Assembly (NCBI GenBank): GCA_012839585.1
Contig: DUNB01000043.1
Location: forward strand, 1-64,000
From: Alcaligenaceae bacterium
Lineage (GTDB): Bacteria > Pseudomonadota > Gammaproteobacteria > Burkholderiales > Burkholderiaceae_B
Direction of reading: 5' to 3'
DNA length: 64,000 nt
Below, one piece after another: positions 1 through 7,684 of the stretch. The notes under the pieces are model-generated. The model searched no databases, was not told the DNA's origin, and saw only the letters and a list, made by a program, of their open reading frames with translations. A program made the translations under genes and the position numbers. Numbering within the stretch: the stretch's first letter is position 1; every line of letters starts with the position of its first letter.

Positions 1-98
1 AAGCTAACAACTATTTTGAATGGTTTTAATCCTGGCTGTATTTTTGTGATCACAAAAATACAGCCAGGATTAAAACCATTCAAAATAGTTGTTAGCTT
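1..98. repeat. Perfect 98-bp palindrome at window edge
   Basis: Bases 1-49 are the exact reverse complement of bases 50-98, with no spacer; the centre is the TGATCA at 47-52. The palindrome lies inside the reading frame of a feruloyl-CoA-synthase-like gene. That frame reads as good family sequence up to the centre and then continues into the mirrored strand, where the residues no longer resemble the family. A loopless perfect palindrome that begins at base 1 is typical of an assembly or amplification fold-back at a contig end. A real cruciform-forming palindrome is less likely. The symmetry is seen directly; the artefact explanation is inference. Confidence 0.95.
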
Positions 99-503
99 CG
101 AGTAATCTTTGCGACCTTTAGAGTACGCCACTGACACCGTGCCAATAGGAATACCCACGTGCATAGCAGCTAGCGTCAACATGGCATGATCCAAATCATT
201 GCCAGACAACACGATCAAGGGCTGAGCAGAACTTAGCCCTAAGTCCAATAAACCTTGGGCAAGTTGTCCAATGGTTTCACGAACCTGAGCATAGCTTAGC
301 TCTCTCCAACCATCGCCCTCACGCGCCGCAAGATACAGCGCATCAGGCGTTTCTTGGGCCCATTTTTCTAACCACTCTCCGACACAACGCGCATATGGGC
401 CTAATGGCTCAGGCGAACGAAGGATAAAACCACCATTATCTAACTGCTCGACTTCGACTCGCGCCGGAGCTAATTGGCTCTCATCATCGAAAAAAATTTG
501 CAC
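1..503 (-). CDS. Feruloyl-CoA synthase-like acyl-CoA ligase, N-terminal part only
   Basis: This is the 5' end of an AMP-forming acyl/aryl-CoA ligase. The GTG start at 503-501 has AGGAG eight bases upstream. The product opens MQIFFDDESQLAPARVEV and continues through LGPYARCVGEWLEKWAQETP, GWRELSYAQVRETIGQLAQG and IVLSGNDLDHAMLTLAAMHVG. This is the N-terminal pattern of feruloyl-CoA synthases, which activate phenylpropanoid acids with ATP and CoA. Only about 151 residues (bases 50-503) are credible; bases 1-49 are the mirrored half of the edge palindrome, and the AMP-binding core motifs lie outside the window. It is the last visible gene of the aromatic operon, 124 bases after the hydratase. Family assignment is good; substrate is inferred only from resemblance. 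Confidence 0.75.
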   Translation of the reverse strand, partial: MQIFFDDESQLAPARVEVEQLDNGGFILRSPEPLGPYARCVGEWLEKWAQETPDALYLAAREGDGWRELSYAQVRETIGQLAQGLLDLGLSSAQPLIVLSGNDLDHAMLTLAAMHVGIPIGTVSVAYSKGRKDYSKLTTILNGFNPGCIFVITKIQPGLKPFKIVVS

Positions 504-560
504 TTCGGGTCTCCTGTTAGTAAATGGAGCAAGCATTTACTATCTACTTTCAATATCTCT

Positions 561-589
561 AGGTGAGCTGATGCCTCGATAGCTCACCT
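561..589. other. Intercistronic hairpin before the CoA-ligase gene
   Basis: AGGTGAGCT at 561-569 is exactly repeated in inverse at 581-589 with an 11-base loop, in the 124-base gap between the hydratase and the CoA-ligase gene. No T-run follows on the minus strand, so it is not a standard terminator. It could slow RNA decay, mark a processing site or reduce read-through into the ligase gene. The structure is seen; the role is not known. Confidence 0.55.
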
Positions 590-627
590 CAGCGAGCTAC
601 CGGAGCCTACCAAAACAAATAAAAAAC

Positions 628-1413
628 TTAGATAAACTGACAACTCACCTCGCCTAAGCGAGTTAAGCGCAACTGCAATCGGTCTCCTGCCTGCACAGGT
701 ACCATCGGCCCTAGTGCACCCGATAACAGTACATCACCTGCTAGCAAAGGACGACCCACCTCTACCATGGTGCGAGCTAACCACAGACACGCATCCAATG
801 GATTACCTAGACAAGCAGCACCCACGCCCATCGCTGCCATTTTGTTATTTTTATTCAAGACCATGCCCTCTAGGCTTAGGTCTAGGTTATGCAATCGCGT
901 AGGGTTTTTGCCTAAAACATAAGACGCCGCAGAGGCGTTATCGGCCACTGTATCTGTAATCGTGATTTTCCAATCCTCAATGGCGGAGTCCACGATTTCT
1001 AGTGCAGGCAATACGTATTCCACAGCGCTCATCAGCTCGGCCATGGTGACATCCGCGTGCGTAATGTCTTTACCTAATACAAAGGCAATTTCGCCCTCTG
1101 CCTTAGGAGCAATTAATTTAGTCGTGTCAATTTCAGCGCCGTCTAAATACTCCATATCAGCAAACAGCATGCCAAAATCTGGCTGATCCACGCCTAGCTG
1201 CTGTTGCACAGCTAAGGAGGTCAAACCAATTTTTCGACCAACCAAACGACCGCCGGCCTCTAAAGCTCGCTGGGTGTTTAATTCTTGAATCGCATAAGCA
1301 TCTTCGATGCGATTAATGCCAAAACGCTCAGAAATAGGACAGCAAGGGCGCGCCAAGCGGCGTGCCTCTGCGATTACACTGGCTACTGCCTCAATTTGTG
1401 CTTTATCAGTCAT
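628..1413 (-). CDS. 2-oxopent-4-enoate hydratase-like protein (FAH/MhpD family)
   Basis: The 261-residue product matches the length and sequence style of 2-keto-4-pentenoate hydratases (MhpD/BphH/XylJ), which add water to the dienoate released by meta-cleavage hydrolases to give 4-hydroxy-2-oxoacids. Visible family stretches are GRKIGLTS, LGVDQPDFGMLF, KAEGEIAFVLGKD and ALEIVDSAIEDWKI. The conserved acidic residues of the metal site lie in the AEGEIAF and ALEIVDS segments. The ATG at 1413 is chosen over an in-frame TTG at 1428 because GGAAA sits eight bases upstream and the length fits the family. It lies 17 bases after the nitronate-monooxygenase-like gene, inside the same minus-strand operon. 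The aldolase and aldehyde dehydrogenase that normally follow are absent here. It could act on oxalocrotonate-type acids instead, but the context favours a hydratase. Confidence 0.88.
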   Translation of the reverse strand: MTDKAQIEAVASVIAEARRLARPCCPISERFGINRIEDAYAIQELNTQRALEAGGRLVGRKIGLTSLAVQQQLGVDQPDFGMLFADMEYLDGAEIDTTKLIAPKAEGEIAFVLGKDITHADVTMAELMSAVEYVLPALEIVDSAIEDWKITITDTVADNASAASYVLGKNPTRLHNLDLSLEGMVLNKNNKMAAMGVGAACLGNPLDACLWLARTMVEVGRPLLAGDVLLSGALGPMVPVQAGDRLQLRLTRLGEVSCQFI

Positions 1414-1430
1414 GAATGAAGTTTCCAAAT

Positions 1431-2411
1431 TTAGATTTTGCGCGCTAAGCTTTTTAAGTAGCCAGCTTCTAGTTCATCAATTAGTTCAGCGGCGGTATAT
1501 AACGATTTAATCTGTCCCACACCCTGCCCGGCTGACCAAATGTGCTTCCACGCTTTGGTGTCTGCTGCCATGTCGCCAGAAAAATCAATTTCAGCCGTTT
1601 TGGCGGTACGCAAATCAAAACCAGCACGCTCTAACGAGGGCTTAAGCCAGTTAGCCAACACACCACTTACCGATTTGCTCGGCACAATGTCCTCAATCGT
1701 AGAATCCAACAGCATCTGACGATACTCATCGGACACCATGCTTTCTGCTGCAGGAATTAAACGAGTTCCCACTAAAACAAAGTCGTAACCCATAACGCGC
1801 GCGGCGTGAATATCAGCACCGTTAGATACCCCACCCGCTAAACCAATGGGACCATCCCAAAACTCGCGCACTTCGGCAAGAAAAGAGAATGGGTTGTACA
1901 AACCGGTATGACCGCCTGCACCACTACATACCAAAATCACTCCATCTACGCCGGCATCTACAGCTTTGCGTGCCATAGCGGGTGTAATCACATCAGCCAT
2001 GACCAAACCACCGTACCCATGTACCGTAGACAAGACACGCTTAGGAGAGCCCAATGCTGTAGTCACCAACGCTGGTTTGTAACGTTTAACCAGCTCTACC
2101 TCGGCATCAAAACGGTTATAGGTAGAATGAACAATCATGTTCAATAACCAGGGCAAACTTTTACCCTGATTCTGCTCTGGTCCCAGCTCAGTAGAAATCT
2201 TAGCCAGCCACTGATCTAACTGCTCTACCGTGCGAGCATTAGGAGCAGGAATACTGCCCACCACACCGGCCTTAGAACAGGCAATAGTGAGCTCTGGGCT
2301 AGATACCAAAAACATCGGCGCGGCAACCGCTGGGATACGCTGTGACTGTATAAGCTTCAACAATTGAGCTTGCAATTCAGCACGACTTAGCGTGTTTAAG
2401 TCAACACTCAT
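1431..2411 (-). CDS. FMN-dependent nitronate monooxygenase-like protein
   Basis: The product is a 326-residue TIM-barrel flavoprotein of the nitronate monooxygenase / 2-nitropropane dioxygenase family. Family marks include the N-terminal PAVAAPMFLVSSPELTIACSKAGVVGSIPA, the CSGAGGHTG stretch with the catalytic-position histidine, and the phosphate-binding IGLAGGVSNGADIHAARVMGYDFVLVGTRL. The start is ATG with AGGAG seven bases upstream. Such proteins oxidise nitronates, but many relatives in aromatic operons have unknown substrates or act as quinone/enone-handling flavoproteins. It sits between the dihydrodiol dehydrogenase and the hydratase, a place where the classic bph, hca and mhp clusters carry no such gene. 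Family is fairly sure, reaction uncertain. Confidence 0.82.
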   Translation of the reverse strand: MSVDLNTLSRAELQAQLLKLIQSQRIPAVAAPMFLVSSPELTIACSKAGVVGSIPAPNARTVEQLDQWLAKISTELGPEQNQGKSLPWLLNMIVHSTYNRFDAEVELVKRYKPALVTTALGSPKRVLSTVHGYGGLVMADVITPAMARKAVDAGVDGVILVCSGAGGHTGLYNPFSFLAEVREFWDGPIGLAGGVSNGADIHAARVMGYDFVLVGTRLIPAAESMVSDEYRQMLLDSTIEDIVPSKSVSGVLANWLKPSLERAGFDLRTAKTAEIDFSGDMAADTKAWKHIWSAGQGVGQIKSLYTAAELIDELEAGYLKSLARKI

Positions 2412-2437
2412 GGGTTCTCCTGATTTTTATAAAAAAT

Positions 2438-3232
2438 TTAACCACCAGCTTTACGAATTTCCCAGCCGCCATCACTATGAATAATGTGTGCAGTAGTCAG
2501 GCCGGAATTTTGCTTCGATGCTAATAATACATAATGTCCGGTGTGATCCTCTGGATTTGCTATACGTTTTAAGGGGACAGCATCTGCCGCTGCCTGCTCA
2601 AACCCAGGAATCTCATTAAGCGGAACACTACGCTTATTCAACCCATCCAAGCTTTTCATCGGTGTGCTGGTCGCACCAGGAGAAACACCATTGACTCGAA
2701 TATCTGGCGCCAATTCGTACGCTAACTGACGAATCATACCAACTAATGCGTGTTTGGCCGTCACATATAAAATGCCGCCTCCCCCTGCATAAAAGGCACT
2801 GTTCGATAAAGTGAAGATCATTGAGCCTTTGCTTTGACGCAAAGGCTCAATCGCGCAACGAGCACCCAACAAATACCCCTGCACGTTGACCGCAAACAAA
2901 CGCTGAAAGGATTCTTCGACTTTTTCCGGCTCAATACGATCTAAGCGAGTGAAATAATCAAAGACTGCAGCATTCGCAACAAAGGTGTCTAAACGTCCAA
3001 AGGTTTCTACGGTTGTGTCAACGGCACGCTGATTGTCTTCGTAGCGCGTTACATCGCCTTGAATAGTCACCACCGCATCGCCTAACTCATCTTTAAGCTG
3101 CTGTAGTGCTTCCGCATCACGCGCCATCACGCCGACTTTGGCACCTTCAGCCACATACCGGCGCACCACCGCGCTACCAATGCCTCCGGTACCACCTGTG
3201 ACCAATGCCACTTGTCCGTCTAGCCACCCCAT
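2438..3232 (-). CDS. cis-dihydrodiol dehydrogenase (SDR, BphB/HcaB-like)
   Basis: A 264-residue classical short-chain dehydrogenase. It shows the NAD-binding TGGTGGIG motif near residues 12-19, the VANAAV segment, the catalytic serine in TLSNSAFYAGGGG and the YVTAK catalytic Tyr-Lys pair, followed by RVNGVSPGAT. It should oxidise the cis-dihydrodiol made by the adjacent ring-hydroxylating dioxygenase to a catechol, using NAD+. AAGGA lies upstream of the ATG. Ten bases separate it from the dioxygenase beta gene, so the three ring-activation genes are almost certainly co-translated. The C-terminal DPExHTGHYVLLAS region resembles BphB and HcaB. The exact aromatic substrate cannot be told from sequence. 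Confidence 0.9.
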   Translation of the reverse strand: MGWLDGQVALVTGGTGGIGSAVVRRYVAEGAKVGVMARDAEALQQLKDELGDAVVTIQGDVTRYEDNQRAVDTTVETFGRLDTFVANAAVFDYFTRLDRIEPEKVEESFQRLFAVNVQGYLLGARCAIEPLRQSKGSMIFTLSNSAFYAGGGGILYVTAKHALVGMIRQLAYELAPDIRVNGVSPGATSTPMKSLDGLNKRSVPLNEIPGFEQAAADAVPLKRIANPEDHTGHYVLLASKQNSGLTTAHIIHSDGGWEIRKAGG

Positions 3233-3242
3233 TGCTATTTCC

Positions 3243-3767
3243 TTATAAGAACGTGTTAATGTTTTTGCACAATAATGTCGCGTTTGGAATTAAGATCTTG
3301 CGACGCAAAATCTTAAGCTCCCCATCCACACGACACAACACGTCTTCACGGCGAGCGGCAATTTCAAAGTGCTCGTTCAAACCACGACTACGAATGCTTA
3401 GCAAGCAACTATGGACCACGTATTGGTCTTCGGTTTCACCGGCAAACACCTCTACGTTAGTGACCATATGAACGTTGCGGGTAGGCGGGTTCTCTGCCCA
3501 CGCCGTTGCTTGTTTAAAACGTGTCACACGGCGTGTTAAGTCACGTAAATGATCGTCAAAGTAAGCCATGTGATCGGCCGAGTACTGACCCAATTTGTCT
3601 TCGCGACGACGGTTTTCAATACCAGGCATCCAGTAATGCACGTCCTCGTGCATTAAGGCTAGCCAATCATCCCAACGCTCTGTATCAAGCAATCGGGCCT
3701 CACGGTACATAAACGCAGTGACTTCGCGTTCTACCTCTACCGCAACCAATTCGTTTTTTACAGTCAT
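3243..3767 (-). CDS. Aromatic-ring-hydroxylating dioxygenase beta subunit
   Basis: A 174-residue small (beta) subunit of the BphA2/HcaF type, with a single NTF2-like/SnoaL fold. Recognisable segments are FMYREARLLDTERWDDWLALMHED, HYWMPGIENRRRED, the RVTRFKQATAWAENPPTRNVHMVTNV strand pair and the RREDVLCRV stretch. Beta subunits are structural partners that complete the alpha3beta3 hexamer and can influence specificity. A strong GGAGG precedes the ATG, and the alpha gene ends 12 bases upstream. The alpha-then-beta order is the usual one. Assignment is firm; substrate is unknown. Confidence 0.92.
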   Translation of the reverse strand: MTVKNELVAVEVEREVTAFMYREARLLDTERWDDWLALMHEDVHYWMPGIENRRREDKLGQYSADHMAYFDDHLRDLTRRVTRFKQATAWAENPPTRNVHMVTNVEVFAGETEDQYVVHSCLLSIRSRGLNEHFEIAARREDVLCRVDGELKILRRKILIPNATLLCKNINTFL

Positions 3768-3779
3768 TGAAGCCTCCGA

Positions 3780-5126
3780 TTACTTAAGTTTGCCATTGTT
3801 ACGATCAGGCACGTTTTTCCAGCTTTCGGCCTGCAGCAAGTCTTTCCAACGCTGATAAAAAGCGCGGGAGTTGGCTTCGTTAATCTGACCTTTGTAGACA
3901 TTACCGGGTAGCTCAGAGTCAGCCATGTAGGTGTTCATGCCTAGACCCACATATAAGTCCTGATAACGTGTCACCACACCACGACTGGTTTTTGTGCAGT
4001 ATTCCCAGTTCTCGCCGTCATCCATTTCGAATACACCGGTTGGAGAGAAGGTCATCATGGCACCACGACGCCAGAGTTCTTTAATACGCTCAGGCGCGTT
4101 TTTATTCACAACCACCCAAGTGAAGAGCTCAATTTTGTTCGGACCACGAGGCTGCCAGACGCGAACGGTGTTCTGACCAGGCAGGTAAGAGAAGTTCGGG
4201 AAAATCGTGCAAGAAGAAATCGCACCGGTTAACTGTGAGCGGAACTCACCTAAACGCTCAGCCACTTTGGGGCGTAGTTCGTGAAGGTATTTGTTAATTT
4301 CGCGTTCACCTAAAACGGCGGCATTACCTACCCCGTCTGTAGCAAACTCATAGCCGTGACCATTCCAGTTCACTGCGTAAGATTCAGGTAGTTCACCGAC
4401 GTTAGCAACGGGGCCACCCAACATGGCGCGAGCAGCGGAGTCATGGGTCCAACCACCATGCAGAATGTCACCCACAAAGTTTTCAGCAGCCACTTTCCAG
4501 TTACATTCGTAGGTAGAACGAATACAGCCACCGAGGAACTCAGAGCCACCCTCATCCATATCGAAGATCACATCTAAGTACCAAGTCATTGGACCAAGAT
4601 ATTCTTCTAAAGAAGGCGCTTCTGGATCAAAGGTTGCAAACACCAACCCTTTGTAGGAATCCACTTGGGCCACTTCGCGTAGACCGTGTTTGGACTTATC
4701 AAAGCCGGAGTCTTCGTAGGCTTTGGATTCGTGCATACCGCGCAGCGCACCATCAGGTCCAAATGCCCAACCGTGGTAGTTACACACAAAACCACGTGCA
4801 TTACCAGCTTCGGCAAAACACACTTTGTTGCCTCGGTGCGGACAGGAGTTGATCAAAACCTTGATCGACATATCCTTTTGACGCACCACGATGACCTCGT
4901 CCTCACCCATCGTCGTTGTGAGGTAATCACCAGCCTTAGGTAACTGGGACTCGTGTGCCACGAACAACCAGCAACGCGCAAAAATCTTCTCTAATTCTTG
5001 CTCATAGATTTTCTGATCCCAGAAAATCTTACCGGATAAGCGGCCCTCTTCCATGTTGCAAAGATTGTCCAAACCAGGCAAGACGGGGCTCGTTTCAATG
5101 GGCTTTAAGTTAATAACCTTACTCAT
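3780..5126 (-). CDS. Aromatic-ring-hydroxylating dioxygenase alpha subunit (Rieske)
   Basis: This is the catalytic large subunit, 448 residues from the ATG at 5126 (GAGGA seven bases upstream). An upstream in-frame extension would run back into the ferredoxin gene and is not used. The Rieske [2Fe-2S] ligands are C95, H97, C115 and H118 (SCPHRGNK and CNYHGW). The mononuclear iron motif is D220-x2-H223-x4-H228 in NFVGDILHGGWTHDSAARA. The enzyme should add O2 across an aromatic ring to form a cis-dihydrodiol. Sequence style is that of the biphenyl/phenylpropionate branch (BphA, HcaE), but the active-site surroundings do not let me name the substrate. Electrons would come from the adjacent Rieske ferredoxin; no reductase gene is in the window. 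Confidence 0.93.
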   Translation of the reverse strand: MSKVINLKPIETSPVLPGLDNLCNMEEGRLSGKIFWDQKIYEQELEKIFARCWLFVAHESQLPKAGDYLTTTMGEDEVIVVRQKDMSIKVLINSCPHRGNKVCFAEAGNARGFVCNYHGWAFGPDGALRGMHESKAYEDSGFDKSKHGLREVAQVDSYKGLVFATFDPEAPSLEEYLGPMTWYLDVIFDMDEGGSEFLGGCIRSTYECNWKVAAENFVGDILHGGWTHDSAARAMLGGPVANVGELPESYAVNWNGHGYEFATDGVGNAAVLGEREINKYLHELRPKVAERLGEFRSQLTGAISSCTIFPNFSYLPGQNTVRVWQPRGPNKIELFTWVVVNKNAPERIKELWRRGAMMTFSPTGVFEMDDGENWEYCTKTSRGVVTRYQDLYVGLGMNTYMADSELPGNVYKGQINEANSRAFYQRWKDLLQAESWKNVPDRNNGKLK

Positions 5127-5172
5127 AATTCCTCGATAGTAAAAATCAGATGGAACAACCAAGCTATGCGAT

Positions 5173-5526
5173 TTAAATGGGGCTGTTCGCGTCATCCGCG
5201 GCTTCTACTGCCTCGGCGTTCAAGTTGGCATATACCTCATCACCTTCTACTTCTACACGGTAGGTGCGTAGATGGCGTTCGCAAGGAAAAGTCACCGCTT
5301 TACCGCTAGGAATATGGAATTGACCCCAGTGCACAGGGCAGGTGATCAGATCGTCATCAATATCACCCTCAGCCAAAGAGGCTGTGGCGTGGGTGCAGAG
5401 ATCTGCTGTGGCGTAAAAGGTGCCGTCTAGGTTGTAGACACAGATATCGCCTACCTCGGCGTTTGGTACTTTTTTCATTTCGCCGGCGGCTAATTCGCTG
5501 GCGTTACATAGCAATACTTTAGACAT
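5173..5526 (-). CDS. Rieske-type ferredoxin of the ring-hydroxylating dioxygenase
   Basis: A 117-residue soluble Rieske ferredoxin like BphA3/HcaC. Cluster ligands are C44 and H46 (LCTHATASLAEG) and C63 and H66 (CPVHWGQF). It should carry electrons from a flavoprotein reductase to the dioxygenase alpha subunit. The ATG at 5526 overlaps the stop codon of the extradiol dioxygenase gene as TAATG, with GGAG upstream inside that gene, so translation of the two is probably coupled. The last residues are rich in Ala and Asp (EAVEAADDANSPI), somewhat longer than usual. The matching reductase must lie elsewhere in the genome or be shared. Confidence 0.92.
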   Translation of the reverse strand: MSKVLLCNASELAAGEMKKVPNAEVGDICVYNLDGTFYATADLCTHATASLAEGDIDDDLITCPVHWGQFHIPSGKAVTFPCERHLRTYRVEVEGDEVYANLNAEAVEAADDANSPI

Positions 5527-6374
5527 TAGTTTTCTCCGGCGATCAGTTCTAAAAAGCCTAAACCTGTTACCCACTCGGGTACGGGCTCGTAGGCTATGAT
5601 CTCGCCTGTGGCATTAGGAACTGCTGCCATCGCGGTAGCAAAGGTTCGAATTTCCATCGCACCATTACCGCCGCGGCGTAAAATTTCTTCGTTGGAATAA
5701 GAGCACAGGGCCTTTAAGTCACCATTAACACCGTGTTGCAGGATTTCTTGGTCGAACTCGGCATCAACCTTACCCATTTCAACGGTGCCCACCCAGTGAC
5801 TGATGCCGCCACTGCCGATGATGACTACACGCTCATCCTCATCGAATGACTCAACTGCAGCACGGATCTGTTCGCCCAAATCAACGCAGCGCTCAAAGGA
5901 AATAAAAGGATCCACACCACAAGCCAAATACACCGGAATGGATGGCAAGGTACGATCTAAAAGCTTTTCAGCAGGCTTAACGACAAATTGATGTGGAATA
6001 GCAAAAGCGTGATCCATCGTAAAACTACGACCTACAGCCCAATCGATGCGCTGTTTTTCGCCTTCCGTTACGATGTGATTAGCTAATTCTTCGTGATTTT
6101 TGACTACGCCGCGCTCGAGCATAGGTAGACGTTCGATGGGGCCATCCACATCGCCTACACCGATCAAATAACGAGGCAGACAATGCGTACCGAACAAGAT
6201 GTAATGGTCACAGCCGACAATAATCACAGAGGTGGGGTTAAGTTCGGCCATGCGACGCGCGCATTCCTCGTAAGCACCCCAAACGGCGTCCTGCTGTGCT
6301 TTAGGGGGCGCGTCTGGCGCGACCAACATAACTGGATCATGCGGCATCCAAAAACCGCCAACGATTTTACCCAT
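5526..6374 (-). CDS. Extradiol ring-cleavage dioxygenase, LigB-like catalytic subunit
   Basis: A 282-residue class III (LigB superfamily) extradiol dioxygenase. Iron-ligand positions typical of the family are visible: H12 in WMPHDP and H57 in VGCDHY, with the later DHAFAIPHQF histidines and the acidic ligand region near AYEPVPEWVTGLG. It should open a catechol next to its hydroxyls using non-haem Fe(II). A separate small LigA-like gene lies three bases upstream, as in protocatechuate 4,5-dioxygenase (LigA/LigB) or the CarBa/CarBb pair of carbazole degraders. With a meta-cleavage hydrolase in the same operon, the CarBaBb-like role (cleaving a substituted dihydroxylated ring) fits better than a protocatechuate role. 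Function class is firm, substrate inferred. Confidence 0.88.
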   Translation of the reverse strand: MGKIVGGFWMPHDPVMLVAPDAPPKAQQDAVWGAYEECARRMAELNPTSVIIVGCDHYILFGTHCLPRYLIGVGDVDGPIERLPMLERGVVKNHEELANHIVTEGEKQRIDWAVGRSFTMDHAFAIPHQFVVKPAEKLLDRTLPSIPVYLACGVDPFISFERCVDLGEQIRAAVESFDEDERVVIIGSGGISHWVGTVEMGKVDAEFDQEILQHGVNGDLKALCSYSNEEILRRGGNGAMEIRTFATAMAAVPNATGEIIAYEPVPEWVTGLGFLELIAGEN

Positions 6375-6376
6375 GA

Positions 6377-6679
6377 TTAGTTACTTCCTTTTAAAGCGGC
6401 AGAGAAACCAGCCGTTTGATCATCACTGGCACCTAACTTTTCTTTGTAAACACGCATACTGCGGTTAGGTGACATTTCTTGCCAGAAACCCATCGTTAAC
6501 ATGGCGTTTACCCCGATGTCTTGCATCGCCTTCACATCAAAGTTCAACACCATGGATTTTTCTTCATCGCTTAGATCAAAACGAGACAAAAAACCCTCGG
6601 GATCTTCACGGAAACGTTCTTTGGCGGGACGCTCTACAGACAGTTGCCAAAGAACTCGCTCAAGCACGTTACGACTCAT
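6377..6679 (-). CDS. Extradiol dioxygenase small subunit, LigA-like
   Basis: A 100-residue helical protein of the LigA family. Typical features are the WQLSVERPAKERFREDPEGFLSRFDLSDEEKS segment and the DIGVNAML helix that forms part of the active-site lid in LigAB structures. It is the partner of the LigB-like subunit encoded immediately downstream. GAGG lies six bases before the ATG. It begins seven bases after the hydrolase stop. LigA-type subunits have no activity alone. Small size and position next to ligB make the call solid. Confidence 0.85.
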   Translation of the reverse strand: MSRNVLERVLWQLSVERPAKERFREDPEGFLSRFDLSDEEKSMVLNFDVKAMQDIGVNAMLTMGFWQEMSPNRSMRVYKEKLGASDDQTAGFSAALKGSN

Positions 6680-6686
6680 ACAAGCC

Positions 6687-7502
6687 TCACTCAGATAGGA
6701 AGTCGCGCACTAAAGCAACGAAACGACGCGACTGTTCGCTTTGAACCCAGTGACCACAGCGGCCAAATAAGTGCAGATCAGCATTTGGAACGGAGTTAGC
6801 AATCAAAATACCGCACTCAGGGGGAACAACACCGTCTTCGCGACCGTGGACCACCAAGGTTGGAGCTTGGATTTTTTCCAAAGCGCTCACAGGGAAACCG
6901 CGCACAATGGTTGGACCATCTTCGGCGGGTTTAGGAATCAGTTTGCGTAGGGCCTCTTGGGCACCTTCGCGGGCACTGGCTTTGTAACGGGACTCGACCA
7001 TCTCATCCGTGATGAGACTCTTGTCGTAGGGGAATTTTTCCATGAGCGCACGCATGTTTTCTAGCGAAGGCTCATAAATCCAAGCACCACGCAATCCAGG
7101 TGTTTGCTCAAACTCACCGGCAGGAGTACCTAACAAAACCAATCTATCAACACGTTCGGGGGCAAACACAGCCAAACCAATTGCCAAGGCACCACCAAAC
7201 GAATTACCAACGAAAGAGGCTTTTTCAATGCCCAGTTCGTCCATAATTCCGATCAAGTGGTGTACCCATAATTTGATGTCGTATTTAGTACCTTCTTTAA
7301 ACTCAGTGAAGCCAAAGCCTGCGATATCAGGAACAATAACGCGCCATTTATCAGAAAAGGCAGGCATGGTGTTGGCCCAGTTTGTCCAACCTGATACGCC
7401 CGGACCGGAGCCATGCAACAAGAATAAAGGAGCGCCTTCGCCCGCTTCGTGATAGTTAGTTTGATGGCCTGCCGCAAGTAGTGTCTTTCCTACGCCTTCC
7501 AT
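6687..7502 (-). CDS. Meta-cleavage product hydrolase (alpha/beta hydrolase, XylF/CarC-like)
   Basis: A 271-residue alpha/beta hydrolase of the C-C bond hydrolase group. The oxyanion segment is LLHGSGPGVSGWTNW, the nucleophile elbow GNSFGG places S101, and D223 (HGREDGV) and H251 (GRCGHW) complete the triad. Enzymes of this group split 2-hydroxy-6-oxo-dienoates from ring cleavage into an acid and 2-hydroxypenta-2,4-dienoate, the substrate of the hydratase further down this operon. It is the first gene of the operon, with a strong GGAGG before the ATG. A palindrome 21 bases upstream of the start is a likely operator. Assignment to the family is firm; the acid released is unknown. Confidence 0.9.
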   Translation of the reverse strand: MEGVGKTLLAAGHQTNYHEAGEGAPLFLLHGSGPGVSGWTNWANTMPAFSDKWRVIVPDIAGFGFTEFKEGTKYDIKLWVHHLIGIMDELGIEKASFVGNSFGGALAIGLAVFAPERVDRLVLLGTPAGEFEQTPGLRGAWIYEPSLENMRALMEKFPYDKSLITDEMVESRYKASAREGAQEALRKLIPKPAEDGPTIVRGFPVSALEKIQAPTLVVHGREDGVVPPECGILIANSVPNADLHLFGRCGHWVQSEQSRRFVALVRDFLSE

Positions 7503-7522
7503 TTGACCTCCGAGATTTTAAG

Positions 7523-7542
7523 ATACAGATACGTATGTGTAT
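7523..7542. promoter_or_regulatory. Operator-like palindrome upstream of the aromatic operon
   Basis: ATACAGATACGTATGTGTAT is a 20-base inverted repeat with one mismatched pair (18 of 20 positions symmetric). It starts 21 bases upstream of the hydrolase ATG, where bound repressor would block transcription or elongation. Its core AGATACGTATGT is nearly repeated at 7601-7612. Two related palindromes between a TetR gene and a divergent catabolic operon point to TetR operators; this is inference from symmetry and position. Confidence 0.65.
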
Positions 7543-7600
7543 TTTAAGGATTTGGCATTAGACCTAAAACTATGGTTAATACCTATATATAACAATCTAT

Positions 7601-7612
7601 AGATACGTATCT
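7601..7612. promoter_or_regulatory. Second operator-like palindrome, AGATACGTATCT
   Basis: A perfect 12-base palindrome that shares ten leading bases with the core of the palindrome at 7527-7538; centre-to-centre distance is about 74 bases, roughly seven helical turns. The spacing would allow co-operative binding or looping by a dimeric regulator such as the divergent TetR protein. The symmetry is seen; regulator identity is inferred. Confidence 0.6.
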
Positions 7613-7633
7613 TACACAAGAAAAACCAAACAT

Positions 7634-7684
7634 GCACTACTGTATGTTTGATCTCTGCGCACAGCGTGTAAGGTACAGTAGTGC
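7634..7684. promoter_or_regulatory. 11-bp inverted repeat GCACTACTGTA / TACAGTAGTGC
   Basis: Perfect 11-base arms at 7634-7644 and 7674-7684 are separated by 29 bases in the tetR upstream region, about 87 bases before the TetR start. It differs in sequence from the AGATACGTAT palindromes, so it may bind a second regulator, or form a hairpin in RNA made from either strand. No clear T-run follows. Confidence 0.5.
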
